Of a stretch of 64,000 nucleotides of DNA, positions 38,121 to 47,733 are shown in pieces. The position numbers and the translations under genes are program-made. The notes beneath the pieces were generated by a model. The model ran no database searches. It was not told where the DNA came from and saw only the letters and a list, made by a program, of their open reading frames with translations. Position 1 is the stretch's first letter. Every line of letters starts with the position of its first letter. Source of the DNA: Brevundimonas vesicularis (lineage in GTDB: Bacteria > Pseudomonadota > Alphaproteobacteria > Caulobacterales > Caulobacteraceae); NCBI RefSeq assembly GCF_014204545.1, contig NZ_JACHLJ010000001.1:868001-932000 (forward strand), read 5' to 3'.

Positions 38121-38138
38121 TTTGAGAGCGTTCACAAT
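38121..38138. promoter_or_regulatory. LacI-type operator, site A
   Basis: TTTGAGAGCGTTCACAAT matches the other site of the locus (43393-43410, reversed) at 16 of 18 positions and resembles the symmetric lac operator. It lies upstream of the GH3-receptor unit, about 300 bases before the start codon. The rest of the 388-base gap 37822-38209 shows no gene and no other clear element. Confidence 0.7.
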
Positions 38139-38209
38139 CACAAACTGGCCACAAATGGTTACAGCCTCGCCGGGGCTACTTTAGCGCGGCAGTTGTGGGA
38201 TGTGGTTGG

Positions 38210-39385
38210 CTAAACGGACTGTTCGCGGATCTGAAACAGCAGGACCAAAGCGACCGCAGCCAACCCCGTCAGGACCAGCAGCAGCATCTGGAAATCCCCC
38301 TCCCCCGCCAGAGCGAAGGCCAGGGACGGCGCGATCAGGGCCGGGATAGTGTTCGTCAGATTGAGCACCCCCATGTCCCGCCCCCGATGTTCGGGCGTGA
38401 TTAGAAGCTGCATCGCATAGGCGCCCTGCAGAGCGAGGAAGAGACCCACCCCCGTGGCGAACAGCACATAGCCTGTCGCCGCCGGAACCCACTGCGGCAG
38501 CAAAGCCATCAGCCCGAGCCCCGCCGTCATCATCACCGCCGTGATCAACAGGAAAGGCTTCCTCAACCGCACCGCATCGGACAGCCGCCCCATGGCGATC
38601 GACAGGGGCACTAGCAAGATGGTCACCGACCCCGCCAGCCAGGCCACCTCACGCGCGATCTTGGTCGGCGAGACGGCTGCCCCCGACCGCTCGACCGTCT
38701 CGAAATAGAAGAGGAGGTAGGCGAACAGGATGCTGCCCGCGATCTGGACCAGCAGTCTCGCGGTCCAAACCCGCGCCAGATTGCGCTTCCTCCCCGCCCC
38801 CGCCTGAACCACAGGAACCGACGCCGGCACGATAGGCCCACGCCGTCGGCTTATCAGAAGGAAGGGCAGCATACAGGCCGTGACCAGACCTCCGACAATG
38901 GCCAGTTGCGTCCCCTCGCTCCATCCCGCCGAGGCCGTGACGACCATCCCGGACAGGGCGCCGAAGGTATAGACCGCCCCCATCAGCCCACCCGCCAGAC
39001 CCTTCTGCTGATCCGGGATCTCGTCGGCCGCCGTGGCGCTGAGCGGCGCCAGCATCAGATTAAGCGCCCCTTGGAACAGGACGATGCCGACGATCAGTCC
39101 AGCTCGCGTCGTCACCACATCGATCAGGACATAGGAGGCCAGCGTCAGCACGAGCCCCAGCGCCACCCAGGGCCTGCGCCCCCTCTCTTGCAAGACAGTT
39201 CGGTCACTGACGACGCCGACCACGATGTTGATCACGCTGGCCACCACCGCCCCGATCAGGGTGGCGAGGCTCAGCAGAGCGACCTTGTCGTCCGGCGCAA
39301 TGGCCTCGACCTTGATCGGCAAAATGAGGGTAAGCAGCGGCACGTAGGCGATGACCCCGCCGCCCCAGGCTAGGGCGTAGAGCAC
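38210..39385 (-). CDS. MFS sugar transporter
   Basis: An inner-membrane carrier of the major facilitator superfamily, about 391 residues with some 11 to 12 hydrophobic helices and the loop motif GVVSDRT between helices 2 and 3. It resembles sugar:cation symporters of the SLC45/GPH-like kind. The only conventional start is GTG 39385, which cuts into the first helix; the open frame continues upstream through the residues VRPRGLGFLVL without ATG, GTG or TTG, so a rare CTG start is possible. It is the last gene of the unit led by the 838-residue GH3 enzyme, and probably brings in its products. Confidence 0.85.
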   Translation of the reverse strand: MLYALAWGGGVIAYVPLLTLILPIKVEAIAPDDKVALLSLATLIGAVVASVINIVVGVVSDRTVLQERGRRPWVALGLVLTLASYVLIDVVTTRAGLIVGIVLFQGALNLMLAPLSATAADEIPDQQKGLAGGLMGAVYTFGALSGMVVTASAGWSEGTQLAIVGGLVTACMLPFLLISRRRGPIVPASVPVVQAGAGRKRNLARVWTARLLVQIAGSILFAYLLFYFETVERSGAAVSPTKIAREVAWLAGSVTILLVPLSIAMGRLSDAVRLRKPFLLITAVMMTAGLGLMALLPQWVPAATGYVLFATGVGLFLALQGAYAMQLLITPEHRGRDMGVLNLTNTIPALIAPSLAFALAGEGDFQMLLLVLTGLAAVALVLLFQIREQSV

Positions 39386-39499
39386 AAGAAACCCCAGCCC
39401 ACGCGGCCGGACCGGCGACGTCGCATCGGACAGGATCAGGGTTTGACTCCGCGCATGCGCTATACTGTCAGGCGCACGCGGCGAATGTCGAGACGTTCC

Positions 39500-40780
39500 C
39501 TATCGGCGGCAGTAGGCAGCGTAGGCAGCGATCACCGCATAGCAGACCGCCGGCACGATCAGCGCCATCCGAAGCGTGGACATGTCGGCAACATAGCCGG
39601 TCAGCGGCGGGATGATCGCCCCGCCGACGATGGCCATGCAGATGATGCCGCTGCCTTCCGCCGCCCGCTTGCCCAGATTGACAGAGGCCAAGGTGAAGAT
39701 GGTCGGGAACATGATGGCGTTCAACAAACCCACGGCGATCAGAGCCAGGCCCGAGATCGTTCCAGTGGTGGAGACCGACAGGCCGATCAGGGCGATGGCC
39801 CCCATGGCGACGAACGCCAAAACCTTCCACGGCGCGATGAACCGCATGACGAAGGCGCCGATGAACCGTCCGACCAGAGCTCCGCCCCAGTAGAAGGCCA
39901 GCCGCTCGCCCGCATGCTGGGCCGACAGGCTGAGCGTATCGGACTGCATCAGATAGTTGGTCAACAGGCTGGCGACCGCCACTTCAGCCCCGACATAGAC
40001 AAAAATGCCCAAGGCTCCGAAAGCGAAGCGGGGGTCCTTCAACAGATTGAAGGCCCGCAGGAAACCGATGCTCGGCGCCTTCTCCTCGATCAGCCGGTTG
40101 CGGTTGAACCAGACGACCAGAGCGACGACGGCCAGCGCCGCCGCAATGCCGATATATGCGTGGGTAATGACCGCCGATTCCGCTGCACGATAGGTGATCA
40201 GCGCCTCGCCCGACAGATCCGCCGCGCTGACCGTCGCCAGCGACCCCAGGATTATCGTCGCTCCCACATAGGGGAAGACGGTCGTGCCCAGCGAGTTGAA
40301 CGCCTGGGCAAAAGTCAGGCGGCTCGACGCCGTCTTGGCAGCGCCCAGCATGGAGATCAGGGGGTTGGCCACCACCTGAACCAGGGTCACGCCTGACGCC
40401 AACACGAACAGCGCCCCTAAGAAGGCGACGAACAACCCCGCCCCCGCCGCCGGAACGAACAACAGACACCCCGCCATCATGATCAGCAGACCGACCACGG
40501 CGCCGCGCATGTATCCGACCTTCTGCACCAAGGCGGCGGCCGGCAGGGACACCATGAAATAGGCGGCAAAGAAGGCCGTCTGGATCAGCATGGCCTGGAA
40601 ATAATTAAGCGCGAATAGCTCCTTCAGCTTGGGCACCAGGACGTCGTTCAGGCTGGTGATGCCGCCGAAGATGAAGAATAGGCCGAAGACGAACCACTGC
40701 AGGTAGCCGACGTCGCCCTTCGGGCCAGAGCCGGACGTCTCTTCGCCCAGATCGGACGTGGGGCTGGTGGTGGCGATCAT
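39500..40780 (-). CDS. FucP/GluP-type sugar:proton symporter
   Basis: A 426-residue inner-membrane carrier of the fucose/glucose-galactose symporter family within the MFS. Typical stretches are FFIFGGITSLNDVLVPKLK, AYFMVSLPAAALVQKVGY and VVANPLISMLGAAKTASSRL. Likely substrate is glucose or a short glucoside, judged from the GH3 gene before it. Its start overlaps the end of that GH3 gene by four bases, so translation is coupled. The second carrier follows 114 bases later. Confidence 0.9.
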   Translation of the reverse strand: MIATTSPTSDLGEETSGSGPKGDVGYLQWFVFGLFFIFGGITSLNDVLVPKLKELFALNYFQAMLIQTAFFAAYFMVSLPAAALVQKVGYMRGAVVGLLIMMAGCLLFVPAAGAGLFVAFLGALFVLASGVTLVQVVANPLISMLGAAKTASSRLTFAQAFNSLGTTVFPYVGATIILGSLATVSAADLSGEALITYRAAESAVITHAYIGIAAALAVVALVVWFNRNRLIEEKAPSIGFLRAFNLLKDPRFAFGALGIFVYVGAEVAVASLLTNYLMQSDTLSLSAQHAGERLAFYWGGALVGRFIGAFVMRFIAPWKVLAFVAMGAIALIGLSVSTTGTISGLALIAVGLLNAIMFPTIFTLASVNLGKRAAEGSGIICMAIVGGAIIPPLTGYVADMSTLRMALIVPAVCYAVIAAYAAYCRR

Positions 40781-43293
40781 TGGCCGGCCTCCTTAGGACA
40801 GACGGTGTCGTTATTGTTGGGCGCCAGCTGGATTTCGGACACCGAGACGGTGAAGGCCGAGCCTGTCGACAGGCCGAACGGCACGTCGATCCCCGTCAGG
40901 TTCACCCCCTCCCCGACCAGGCACGACAGCCGCACCTTCATCGTCCGCCATTGATTCAGAGGCGCGGCCTTGAACAGGTCGGTCACATCGGTGCGACCCC
41001 GGCCGAACATCAGGCCGACATCCCCCTGGGGCGCCGCCTCGACGCGATAGCGGAAGCTGATCGCCAGCTCGCCGTTCGTCTGTCGCGACAGGTCGATCGG
41101 CACGCCCTCGATATAGGCGTCGGCCGGACCGGCTCCGGTGAAGGTGAACTGCTGGCCGCTCTCTTGCGCCAGGTCGTCGATGGGCCGGACCCGCACCCCG
41201 TCGCGCGGACTGGTCGCCACCTTGACCGTGCCCGGCTTGTTCTGCCCGCCCGCATCCCGCAACATCAGGCCCCACGGCGCGACATAGCGGCCGGCGACGA
41301 AATAGTGGTCGACGCTGGAGGTCGAACCGTCAACCCCGCTATCTTCCGACAGGGCGCCGACCTCGCCCGGCCGGGCATACGTGAGGCCGTAGCCATAGGC
41401 GAACTGCGGATCGTAGCCCGGTTGTCCGTGGTTCAGCGGCGTCCCCGTCGCATCCTTCGGCCAACTGAACGTCAGTGTCCCGTGGAAGTCGTTGCGCGGC
41501 TGTCCTTCGGCATTGCCGATCAGCACATCGGCGACCCCGCCGCCCTCGGTTCCCGGCAGCCAGGCGGCCACAAAGGCGTCGGATGCATTGATCTCCGGAT
41601 TGGTCCACATCGGTCGCCCCGAGAGGAAGACCGACACCGTGGGCACCCCCGCCGCCTTCAGCCGCAGCAAGGTCTCCAGCGGCTCGGTCGGCAGGAAGTC
41701 GAGCGTGTCCACATCGCCCTGGAACTCGGCGTAGGGCATCTCCCCGAAGACCACGATAGCCACGTCCGGCTTGTCGGTGAAGGCGCCGTCGGCGCTCAGC
41801 GTCGCGGACCCGCCCGCCGCCTCGACCGCCTCCTCAATCCCGGCCCAGATCGACTGCCCCTGCGGGAAATCGGCGTTGGTGTTGCCCGTCCCCTGCCAAG
41901 CCAGGGTCCAGCCGCCTGCGGCCTGACCGATGTCGTCGGCCGCGGTCCCCGCCACCAGCACCCGCGCTCCGCCCCGGATCGGCAGCACGCTCCGTTCGTT
42001 CTTCAGCAACACAAGCGACTTGCGCACGGCCTCCCGCGCTAGGGCTCGGTGCGCCGGCGACGCCAGTTGCGCCAGGTCACCCTCGACAGGCCGTTCCTTG
42101 CGGAACACTCCCGCCTTGACCTTGGCCCGCAGGATGCGCCGCACCGCCTCATCCAGCCGCGTCTTCGAAATCGTCCCGTCCCGCACATGGGCCAAGGTGC
42201 TTTCATACAGTGGCTTCCAGGTGTCGGGCGCCATCAGCATGTCGATGCCCGCATTGATCGCCAAGGCGCAACTGTCGTTGGTGCAACCGGGCAGTTGGCC
42301 GTGCGCATTCCAGTCCGACACCACGAAGCCGTCGAAACCCAATGACCCACGTAACACCTCGGTCAACAGGCTGTGGTTGCCCGTATGCTTGACCCCGTTC
42401 CAACCGGAGAAGCTGGCCATCACCGACAACACGCCTGCGTCGATCGCCGCCGGATAGCCACCGAGATGGGTATCGATCAGTTCCTGCTCCGAGTCTCGAA
42501 AGTCGCCCTGGTCCTCGCCCTCGAAGGTGCCGCCGTCGGCGAGGAAGTGCTTCGCCGATCCCGCGATCCGGCCGGGCGTCAGCGGCCTGTTTGCCGACAG
42601 TTCGCCTTGCAGCCCTAGGGTCATGGGGCCCGCATAGGCGCGCTGCACCTCCGGATCCTCGGAATAGCCTTCATAGCTGCGACCCCAGCGATCGTCGCGC
42701 GGCACCGCCAGGGTCGGTCCGAAGGTCCAGTCCGCCCCGGTCACCGCCACCTCCAACGCCGTCGCCTCGCCGATGCGGCGGATCAGGTCGGGATCGCGCG
42801 CGGCGCCCAGACCGATATTGTGGGGAAAGATCGTCGCGCCCGGCACATTGTTGTGCCCGTGGACCGCGTCGATGCCGTAGATCAGCGGAATGCGCGCGCC
42901 CGGCCTGGCCGCCGCCGCCGCCCGGAACTCCCGCGCCAGATCGACCCAGGCCTGGGCCGGCGCCTTGTCGTTCCCGCCAGGCCCGGAGCTGCCGCCCGCC
43001 AGAATGGACCCCAAAGGATAGGTCGCCAGATCGGCTGGGGTGATCGATCCAATGTCCGCCTGGATGGTCTGCCCGACCTTCTCCTCCACCGTCATCCGGC
43101 TCATTAGCTCGGTGACGAAGGCCTCGGTCTCCGCGTCCGACATCGCAGCAGGAGACGCTGCGCGGGGCCAGATGTTGGGGTGAGCCGTCGCTTCTGGCCG
43201 GACCGCCAAATCTTGGGCCATCGCCCCGACGGGCGTCAGAGCCAGCATCGGCAAGGCGGCCAGAAGCGCCGCCGTCGAAAGTGCGTACCGCAT
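40777..43293 (-). CDS. GH3 exo-beta-glucanase with C-terminal carbohydrate-binding-like domain
   Basis: An 838-residue exported family 3 glycoside hydrolase. The signal peptide ends near AMAQ. The catalytic Asp is in VVSDWNAHG (residue 327), and IYGIDAVHGHNNVPGATIFPHNIG is the mark of the exo-1,3/1,4-beta-glucanase branch. After about residue 640 comes an extra jelly-roll-like domain (FTFTGAGPADAYIEG) similar to that of marine ExoP enzymes, likely for glucan binding. It leads a unit with two sugar carriers, controlled by the operator 100 bases upstream. A ribosome site GAGGAAAA precedes ATG 43293. Confidence 0.92.
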   Translation of the reverse strand: MRYALSTAALLAALPMLALTPVGAMAQDLAVRPEATAHPNIWPRAASPAAMSDAETEAFVTELMSRMTVEEKVGQTIQADIGSITPADLATYPLGSILAGGSSGPGGNDKAPAQAWVDLAREFRAAAAARPGARIPLIYGIDAVHGHNNVPGATIFPHNIGLGAARDPDLIRRIGEATALEVAVTGADWTFGPTLAVPRDDRWGRSYEGYSEDPEVQRAYAGPMTLGLQGELSANRPLTPGRIAGSAKHFLADGGTFEGEDQGDFRDSEQELIDTHLGGYPAAIDAGVLSVMASFSGWNGVKHTGNHSLLTEVLRGSLGFDGFVVSDWNAHGQLPGCTNDSCALAINAGIDMLMAPDTWKPLYESTLAHVRDGTISKTRLDEAVRRILRAKVKAGVFRKERPVEGDLAQLASPAHRALAREAVRKSLVLLKNERSVLPIRGGARVLVAGTAADDIGQAAGGWTLAWQGTGNTNADFPQGQSIWAGIEEAVEAAGGSATLSADGAFTDKPDVAIVVFGEMPYAEFQGDVDTLDFLPTEPLETLLRLKAAGVPTVSVFLSGRPMWTNPEINASDAFVAAWLPGTEGGGVADVLIGNAEGQPRNDFHGTLTFSWPKDATGTPLNHGQPGYDPQFAYGYGLTYARPGEVGALSEDSGVDGSTSSVDHYFVAGRYVAPWGLMLRDAGGQNKPGTVKVATSPRDGVRVRPIDDLAQESGQQFTFTGAGPADAYIEGVPIDLSRQTNGELAISFRYRVEAAPQGDVGLMFGRGRTDVTDLFKAAPLNQWRTMKVRLSCLVGEGVNLTGIDVPFGLSTGSAFTVSVSEIQLAPNNNDTVCPKEAGQ

Positions 43294-43392
43294 GATTTTC
43301 CTCGCCCTATGTCACCCGGCCAGTCGCTCTGTCGGCGACCTTTTGTATCGGTTGATGAAATAGTGGCGCAACAGATCAGGGTTGTCACCGAA

Positions 43393-43410
43393 ATTGTGAA
43401 CGCTCACAAT
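43393..43410. promoter_or_regulatory. LacI-type operator, site B
   Basis: ATTGTGAACGCTCACAAT is an almost perfect palindrome and differs from the ideal symmetric lac operator at one base in this core. It lies 100 bases upstream of the GH3 exo-glucanase. The 423-base gap 43294-43716 contains this site for the minus-strand unit and the ACCGGT site for the plus-strand esterase, but no gene. Confidence 0.78.
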
Positions 43411-43665
43411 CGAGGCTGCTGACCTTCTCCGACTGTCGCTACTCTTGAACAGGCCGCCAAGCTTAGCGTTCGGTACGCAGCTGATGGGGGCATCTCCAAC
43501 GGAAGGCTAGGCGTCAATTCCGCTGACGCGCCGTCGATGCCCGATCCGATAGGCAAGCTGCTGAACTCGCCACTGAGACCGACATTTTCGAATCGCGTTT
43601 AACCCTTGTCGTCGGCCCTTTGAGCCTGCATTTCGACCTCCCCGACATTCCACATTGAATCATGA

Positions 43666-43679
43666 TGATACCGGTGTCA
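43666..43679. promoter_or_regulatory. Uronate-locus operator, site 1
   Basis: TGATACCGGTGTCA is a near-perfect palindrome centred on ACCGGT, 37 bases before the carboxylesterase start. It is the most symmetrical of four related sites in the pectin locus. Confidence 0.68.
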
Positions 43680-43716
43680 CGATCGCGTTGGCCGGATATA
43701 GGACAGGCGAGGATTG

Positions 43717-45279
43717 ATGATCACGCGACGTAAGGCGCTGCTGAGCAGCTTGGCGACCGCAGGTCTGCTTTCGGCGCCCTCTGGCGTACTTGCGGCGCCG
43801 GCGCCGGATCGCGTGATGACAACGGCCGGGCCGATCATCGGTCTGCGACAGGATGGGATCAGCGTCTTCAAAGGAGTGCGATATGGAGCGCCGACGCGAC
43901 GGTTCCAGCCGCCAGAGAAGCCGACGCCTTGGCGCGACCCGGTTCGTGCAACAAGTTACGGCGCGGCCAGTCCGCAGCGCGGCGATGAGCCGAATCAAAG
44001 CGAAGACTGCCTGTTCCTGAACGTCTGGACGCCGGGGACCGACGCGGGTCGGCGACCGGTGATGGTCTATATACACGGCGGCGCCTATTCGAGCGGATCG
44101 GGATCGGACCCGCTGTATGACGGCACGCGTCTGGCGGCGCGCGGCGATGTCGTGGTGGTGACGCTGAATCACCGGCTGAACGTCTTCGGCTATGCCTATC
44201 TGGCGCGACTGGCTGCGGGTTTTGAGGATTCGGGCAATGTCGGCCAGCTGGATCTGATTCTGGCGCTGCAGTGGATACGGGACAATATCGCGACATTCGG
44301 CGGCGATCCGTCGAGGGTGATGCTGTTCGGTCAGTCCGGCGGGGGCGCCAAGATCGCCACCCTGATGGCGACGCCGGCGGCGCGAGGTCTATTCCATCGC
44401 GCCGCGACCATGAGCGGTCAGCAGGTGACGGCGTCCGGGCCGATCAACGCCACGACGCGAGCCACGACTTGGCTGAAGGCCTTGGGCCTGACGCCGGATC
44501 GGGCGGCCGAGGCGGCGACGATGCCGGCCGAGCGGCTGCTCGAAGCGCAAAGCGCCGAGGATCCGATCCTAGGCTTCGGCGGTCTGTATTTCGGGCCGGT
44601 GCTGGATTTCCGGACCTTGCCCCGCCACCCCTTCTATCCCGACGCGGCGCCGTTGGGCCGATCGATCCCCATGATCATCGGCAATACGCGGGAAGAGACC
44701 TTGGGCTTCATGGGCAACGATCCCAAGAATGTCGGCCTGACGTGGGAGACCCTGGCGGCGCGGCTATCGCCCGGCGTCATGCGCATCGACATCACGCCCG
44801 AAGCCGTGATCGCCGGCTATCGCGCCATGCATCCCGAATGGTCGCCCGACCAGGTGCTGATCGCCGCGACGACGGCGGGGCGGTCCTGGCGCGGCGCGGT
44901 GATCGAGGCTGAGGAGCGGGCCAGGGCCGGCGCACCCGCCTGGGTCTATCAACTCGACTTCCCTGGAGAGTTGGCCTCGGGTCGCCGGGGCGCCTTCCAT
45001 ACCGCCGACATCCCTTTGGTGTTCGACAATGTCGAGGCGACGGGCTCACGGACGCGTGGGCCAGGCGCGCAAATCATGTCGGACCGGATGAGCGACGCCT
45101 TCATCGCCCTGGCCCGCGATGGCGATCCGAACCATGCCGGACTGCCGCGCTGGGACCGCTATGAGCTGCCTCGCCGCCAGACGATGTTGATGGATATCCA
45201 GCCGCGTATGGTCGACGATCCGCGCGGCGACGAGCGGGCCTTCTTCTCGGCCATTCCCTATATCCAGCCGGGAACCTAG
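43717..45279 (+). CDS. Secreted type-B carboxylesterase
   Basis: A 520-residue alpha/beta hydrolase of the carboxylesterase B family. The N-terminus has a twin-arginine signal (TRRKALLSS) with a hydrophobic stretch to LAAPA. Catalytic features are the oxyanion HGGAY (residues 120-124), the nucleophile Ser207 in FGQSGGG, and SEDCLFLNVWTP as family mark; the His is in FHTADIP. In a pectin locus it may remove acetyl or methyl groups from pectin or fragments, but that is inferred from position. ATG 43717 follows AGGCGAGG. Its stop codon overlaps that of the convergent hydrolase gene (CTAG). Confidence 0.88.
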   Translation: MITRRKALLSSLATAGLLSAPSGVLAAPAPDRVMTTAGPIIGLRQDGISVFKGVRYGAPTRRFQPPEKPTPWRDPVRATSYGAASPQRGDEPNQSEDCLFLNVWTPGTDAGRRPVMVYIHGGAYSSGSGSDPLYDGTRLAARGDVVVVTLNHRLNVFGYAYLARLAAGFEDSGNVGQLDLILALQWIRDNIATFGGDPSRVMLFGQSGGGAKIATLMATPAARGLFHRAATMSGQQVTASGPINATTRATTWLKALGLTPDRAAEAATMPAERLLEAQSAEDPILGFGGLYFGPVLDFRTLPRHPFYPDAAPLGRSIPMIIGNTREETLGFMGNDPKNVGLTWETLAARLSPGVMRIDITPEAVIAGYRAMHPEWSPDQVLIAATTAGRSWRGAVIEAEERARAGAPAWVYQLDFPGELASGRRGAFHTADIPLVFDNVEATGSRTRGPGAQIMSDRMSDAFIALARDGDPNHAGLPRWDRYELPRRQTMLMDIQPRMVDDPRGDERAFFSAIPYIQPGT

Positions 45280-46262
45280 AGCGGAAAATCCAGCCGGGCG
45301 GCCCAGGCGCGAACCAGATCGGGCCAGACCTGGGCGGGCTTGCCCTCGATCAGGCGGACGCCGAAACCGTGGCCGCCTTCCTGGAACAGATGCGCCTCGG
45401 TCGGGACGGCGGCGGCTTTGAGCGTGGTCAGCAGTTGCAGACTGTTCTCGACCGGCACGGACGCGTCGTCCACGGCATGAAGTAGGAAGACGGGCGCCGC
45501 ATTCCGCCACTCCATCTGCTCCAGAGAATAGGCCGCGATCCGCTCGGCCGACGGCGTATCGCCCAGCAGATGCGTCCGCGATCCGGCGTGCACGTATGGG
45601 TCCGCCATGGTCGCGACCGGATACATCAAAACGGTCAAATCTGGTCGCAAGGATGCGCTGTCGGCCGCGTCGATCGGTTCATAGGTCGCGTCCTTCCGGG
45701 CGCTGGCCAGCCCCGCCAGATGCCCTCCCGCCGAGGCGCCCAGCACGGCGATCTTTTGCGGATCCACAGCATAGTCGGCGGCGCGGCTGCGGATCAGCCG
45801 GATCGCACGCTGAGCGTCCTGAAGGGGCGCATCGGCCTCGGCCGCCCAGCCGTCAGCCGGCAGGCGATAGCGCAGGACGAAGCAGGTCGTGCCGCTGGCC
45901 GCGAAGACGCGCGCGACGTCATAGCCTTCCTTGTCCAGCACCGCCCAGCGATAGCCGCCGCCAGGGATAAGGAGCATCGCCGAACCGTTCGGCCGCTCGG
46001 GGCGAAACACGGTCAGGATCGGGTCGGTCGTATATTGGGCGTAACGGTCGTGAAAGGCGGGATCGGTCGAGCGCTCTGGCACGACCGGCGTGACGGTCAC
46101 ATCCTGCCCGCCCGGCGCGCCGTCGGACCATAGGCGGATGATCTCGGTTGGGTCTGGCGGGGCGACGCGGCCGCCGTCGGCCACTGTCTGCGCCCGCGCC
46201 CCGGATGCGCCAACCACGGCCCCCATCGCCAGACCTAAAACCGTCCTGCGCTCAACATCCAT
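45276..46262 (-). CDS. Secreted alpha/beta hydrolase (acetylesterase-like)
   Basis: A 328-residue exported hydrolase with a twin-arginine-like start (VERRTVLGLAMGAVVG) and the alpha/beta hydrolase fold. The nucleophile is Ser in LGASAGGHLAG, the oxyanion turn is PGGGYRW, the acid Asp is in AVDDASVPVE and the His in GGHGFGV. Such proteins (BD-FAE/axe-like esterases) deacetylate plant polysaccharides or their fragments. ATG 46262 was preferred over a GTG at 46274 by spacing from AGGAAG. It follows the hexuronate carrier gene by about 100 bases and likely ends the unit led by the hydratase gene. Confidence 0.85.
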   Translation of the reverse strand: MDVERRTVLGLAMGAVVGASGARAQTVADGGRVAPPDPTEIIRLWSDGAPGGQDVTVTPVVPERSTDPAFHDRYAQYTTDPILTVFRPERPNGSAMLLIPGGGYRWAVLDKEGYDVARVFAASGTTCFVLRYRLPADGWAAEADAPLQDAQRAIRLIRSRAADYAVDPQKIAVLGASAGGHLAGLASARKDATYEPIDAADSASLRPDLTVLMYPVATMADPYVHAGSRTHLLGDTPSAERIAAYSLEQMEWRNAAPVFLLHAVDDASVPVENSLQLLTTLKAAAVPTEAHLFQEGGHGFGVRLIEGKPAQVWPDLVRAWAARLDFPL

Positions 46263-46358
46263 CACGGCTCTCACTTCCTGAAAAGACGACGGCCGGACGA
46301 TCGCTCGCCCGGCCGCAATCCTTGATGACGTCGCGGCGCTGAGCCACGCAGCCTTTCG

Positions 46359-47645
46359 TCAGACCTTGGCCAGTTCGTATTTCGGCGTGATCAAGTGAAT
46401 AACCAAAAGCGCGATCAGATAGGCCGAGGCCGCCACGATGAAGATGGGCGTATAGGTGCCGATCTTCTCCAGGACGTAGCCGGCGTATTTGGCCATGGCC
46501 ATGCCGCCGATGGCGCCCAGCATTCCGCCGATGCCGACGACCGACCCCACCGCCGAACGGGGAAAGACATCGCCCGGAAGCGCATACAGGTTGGCCGAGA
46601 AGCCTTGGTGCGCGGCCGTCGCCAGACCGATGATGCCGACCGCAAGCCACAGGTTTGAGGCCTCGGCCGCGAAGGCCACCGGCACGGCGCACAGGGCGCA
46701 GATCAACATGGTGATCTTGCGGGCCTTATTGATGCTCATGCCCCTGTGCATGAAGCGCGACGACAGCCAGCCCCCGCCAACCGACCCGATGTCGGACAGC
46801 AGATAGATGGCGACAAGCGGCGGGCCGAAGGTCTTCAGGTCCAGCCCATAGGTTTTGCCGAGGAAGTCCGGCAGCCAGAACAGGAACATCCACCAGATCG
46901 GATCGATCAGGAACTTGCCCAGAGCGTAGGCCCAGGTTTCCTTGACCGTCAGCAGTTTGGTCCATTTGACCTTTTCGACAACGTCGGCCGGATCCTGTTC
47001 GATATAGGCCAGCTCCGTCGCGGACAGCTTCTTCTGCTCGCGCGGGCGGCGATACACCAGCAGCCAGATCGGCAGCCAGATCAGGCCCAAGGCCCCGGTG
47101 ATGACAAAGGCCATCTGCCAGCCGAACGCCAGCACGAGGCCCGGAACGATCAGGGGGGTGACGATGGCGCCGATATTGGTGCCGGCGTTGAACAGGCCGG
47201 TAGCGAAGGCGCGTTCCTTTTTCGGGAACCACTCCGCCACCGCCTTGATCCCGCCAGGGAAGCCGCCAGCTTCGCCGACGCCCAGCACCATCCGCGCCAT
47301 CATGAAGTGCGATAAATCACGCGCCGCACCGTGCATGATATGACCGATCTGCCAGATACCGAACGCGATCCCCAGCCCCCAGCGCGCGCCGATCTTGTCC
47401 ATGATCCGGCCCCACAACAGGTAAGCCACGGCATAGGACGCCTGGAACCAGAAGACGATGTCGGCATAGTCCGTCTCGGACCAACCGAACTCGGCCGACA
47501 GGGTCGGCTTGAGGAAGCCGATCATCTGACGATCGACGTAGTTGATGACCATGGCTGCGAACAGCAACCACATGATGATCCAGCGATACTTGCCGGGAGA
47601 TGGCGCCTTGATCTGGATCGGCGGCGCGACGGAGGCGTCTGACAT
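46359..47645 (-). CDS. Hexuronate MFS transporter (ExuT-like)
   Basis: A 428-residue carrier of the anion:cation symporter branch of the MFS, which imports galacturonate, glucuronate or their unsaturated products. Typical stretches are MVINYVDRQMIGFLKPTLSAEFGW, GVGEAGGFPGGIKAVAEWFPKKERA and FNAGTNIGAIVTPL. About 12 helices are seen. The start ATG 47645 has only a distant ribosome site. It lies between the hydratase gene and the esterase in one minus-strand unit. Which uronate it prefers cannot be told from the sequence. Confidence 0.9.
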   Translation of the reverse strand: MSDASVAPPIQIKAPSPGKYRWIIMWLLFAAMVINYVDRQMIGFLKPTLSAEFGWSETDYADIVFWFQASYAVAYLLWGRIMDKIGARWGLGIAFGIWQIGHIMHGAARDLSHFMMARMVLGVGEAGGFPGGIKAVAEWFPKKERAFATGLFNAGTNIGAIVTPLIVPGLVLAFGWQMAFVITGALGLIWLPIWLLVYRRPREQKKLSATELAYIEQDPADVVEKVKWTKLLTVKETWAYALGKFLIDPIWWMFLFWLPDFLGKTYGLDLKTFGPPLVAIYLLSDIGSVGGGWLSSRFMHRGMSINKARKITMLICALCAVPVAFAAEASNLWLAVGIIGLATAAHQGFSANLYALPGDVFPRSAVGSVVGIGGMLGAIGGMAMAKYAGYVLEKIGTYTPIFIVAASAYLIALLVIHLITPKYELAKV

Positions 47646-47733
47646 GGTTATGAAAACCCGTTCCTGAATATTCCTCGACACGTCCCTGCTCTTTTCCGTC
47701 CCTGAACGGCGGCGGGGTAGGCGTCCGATGATG

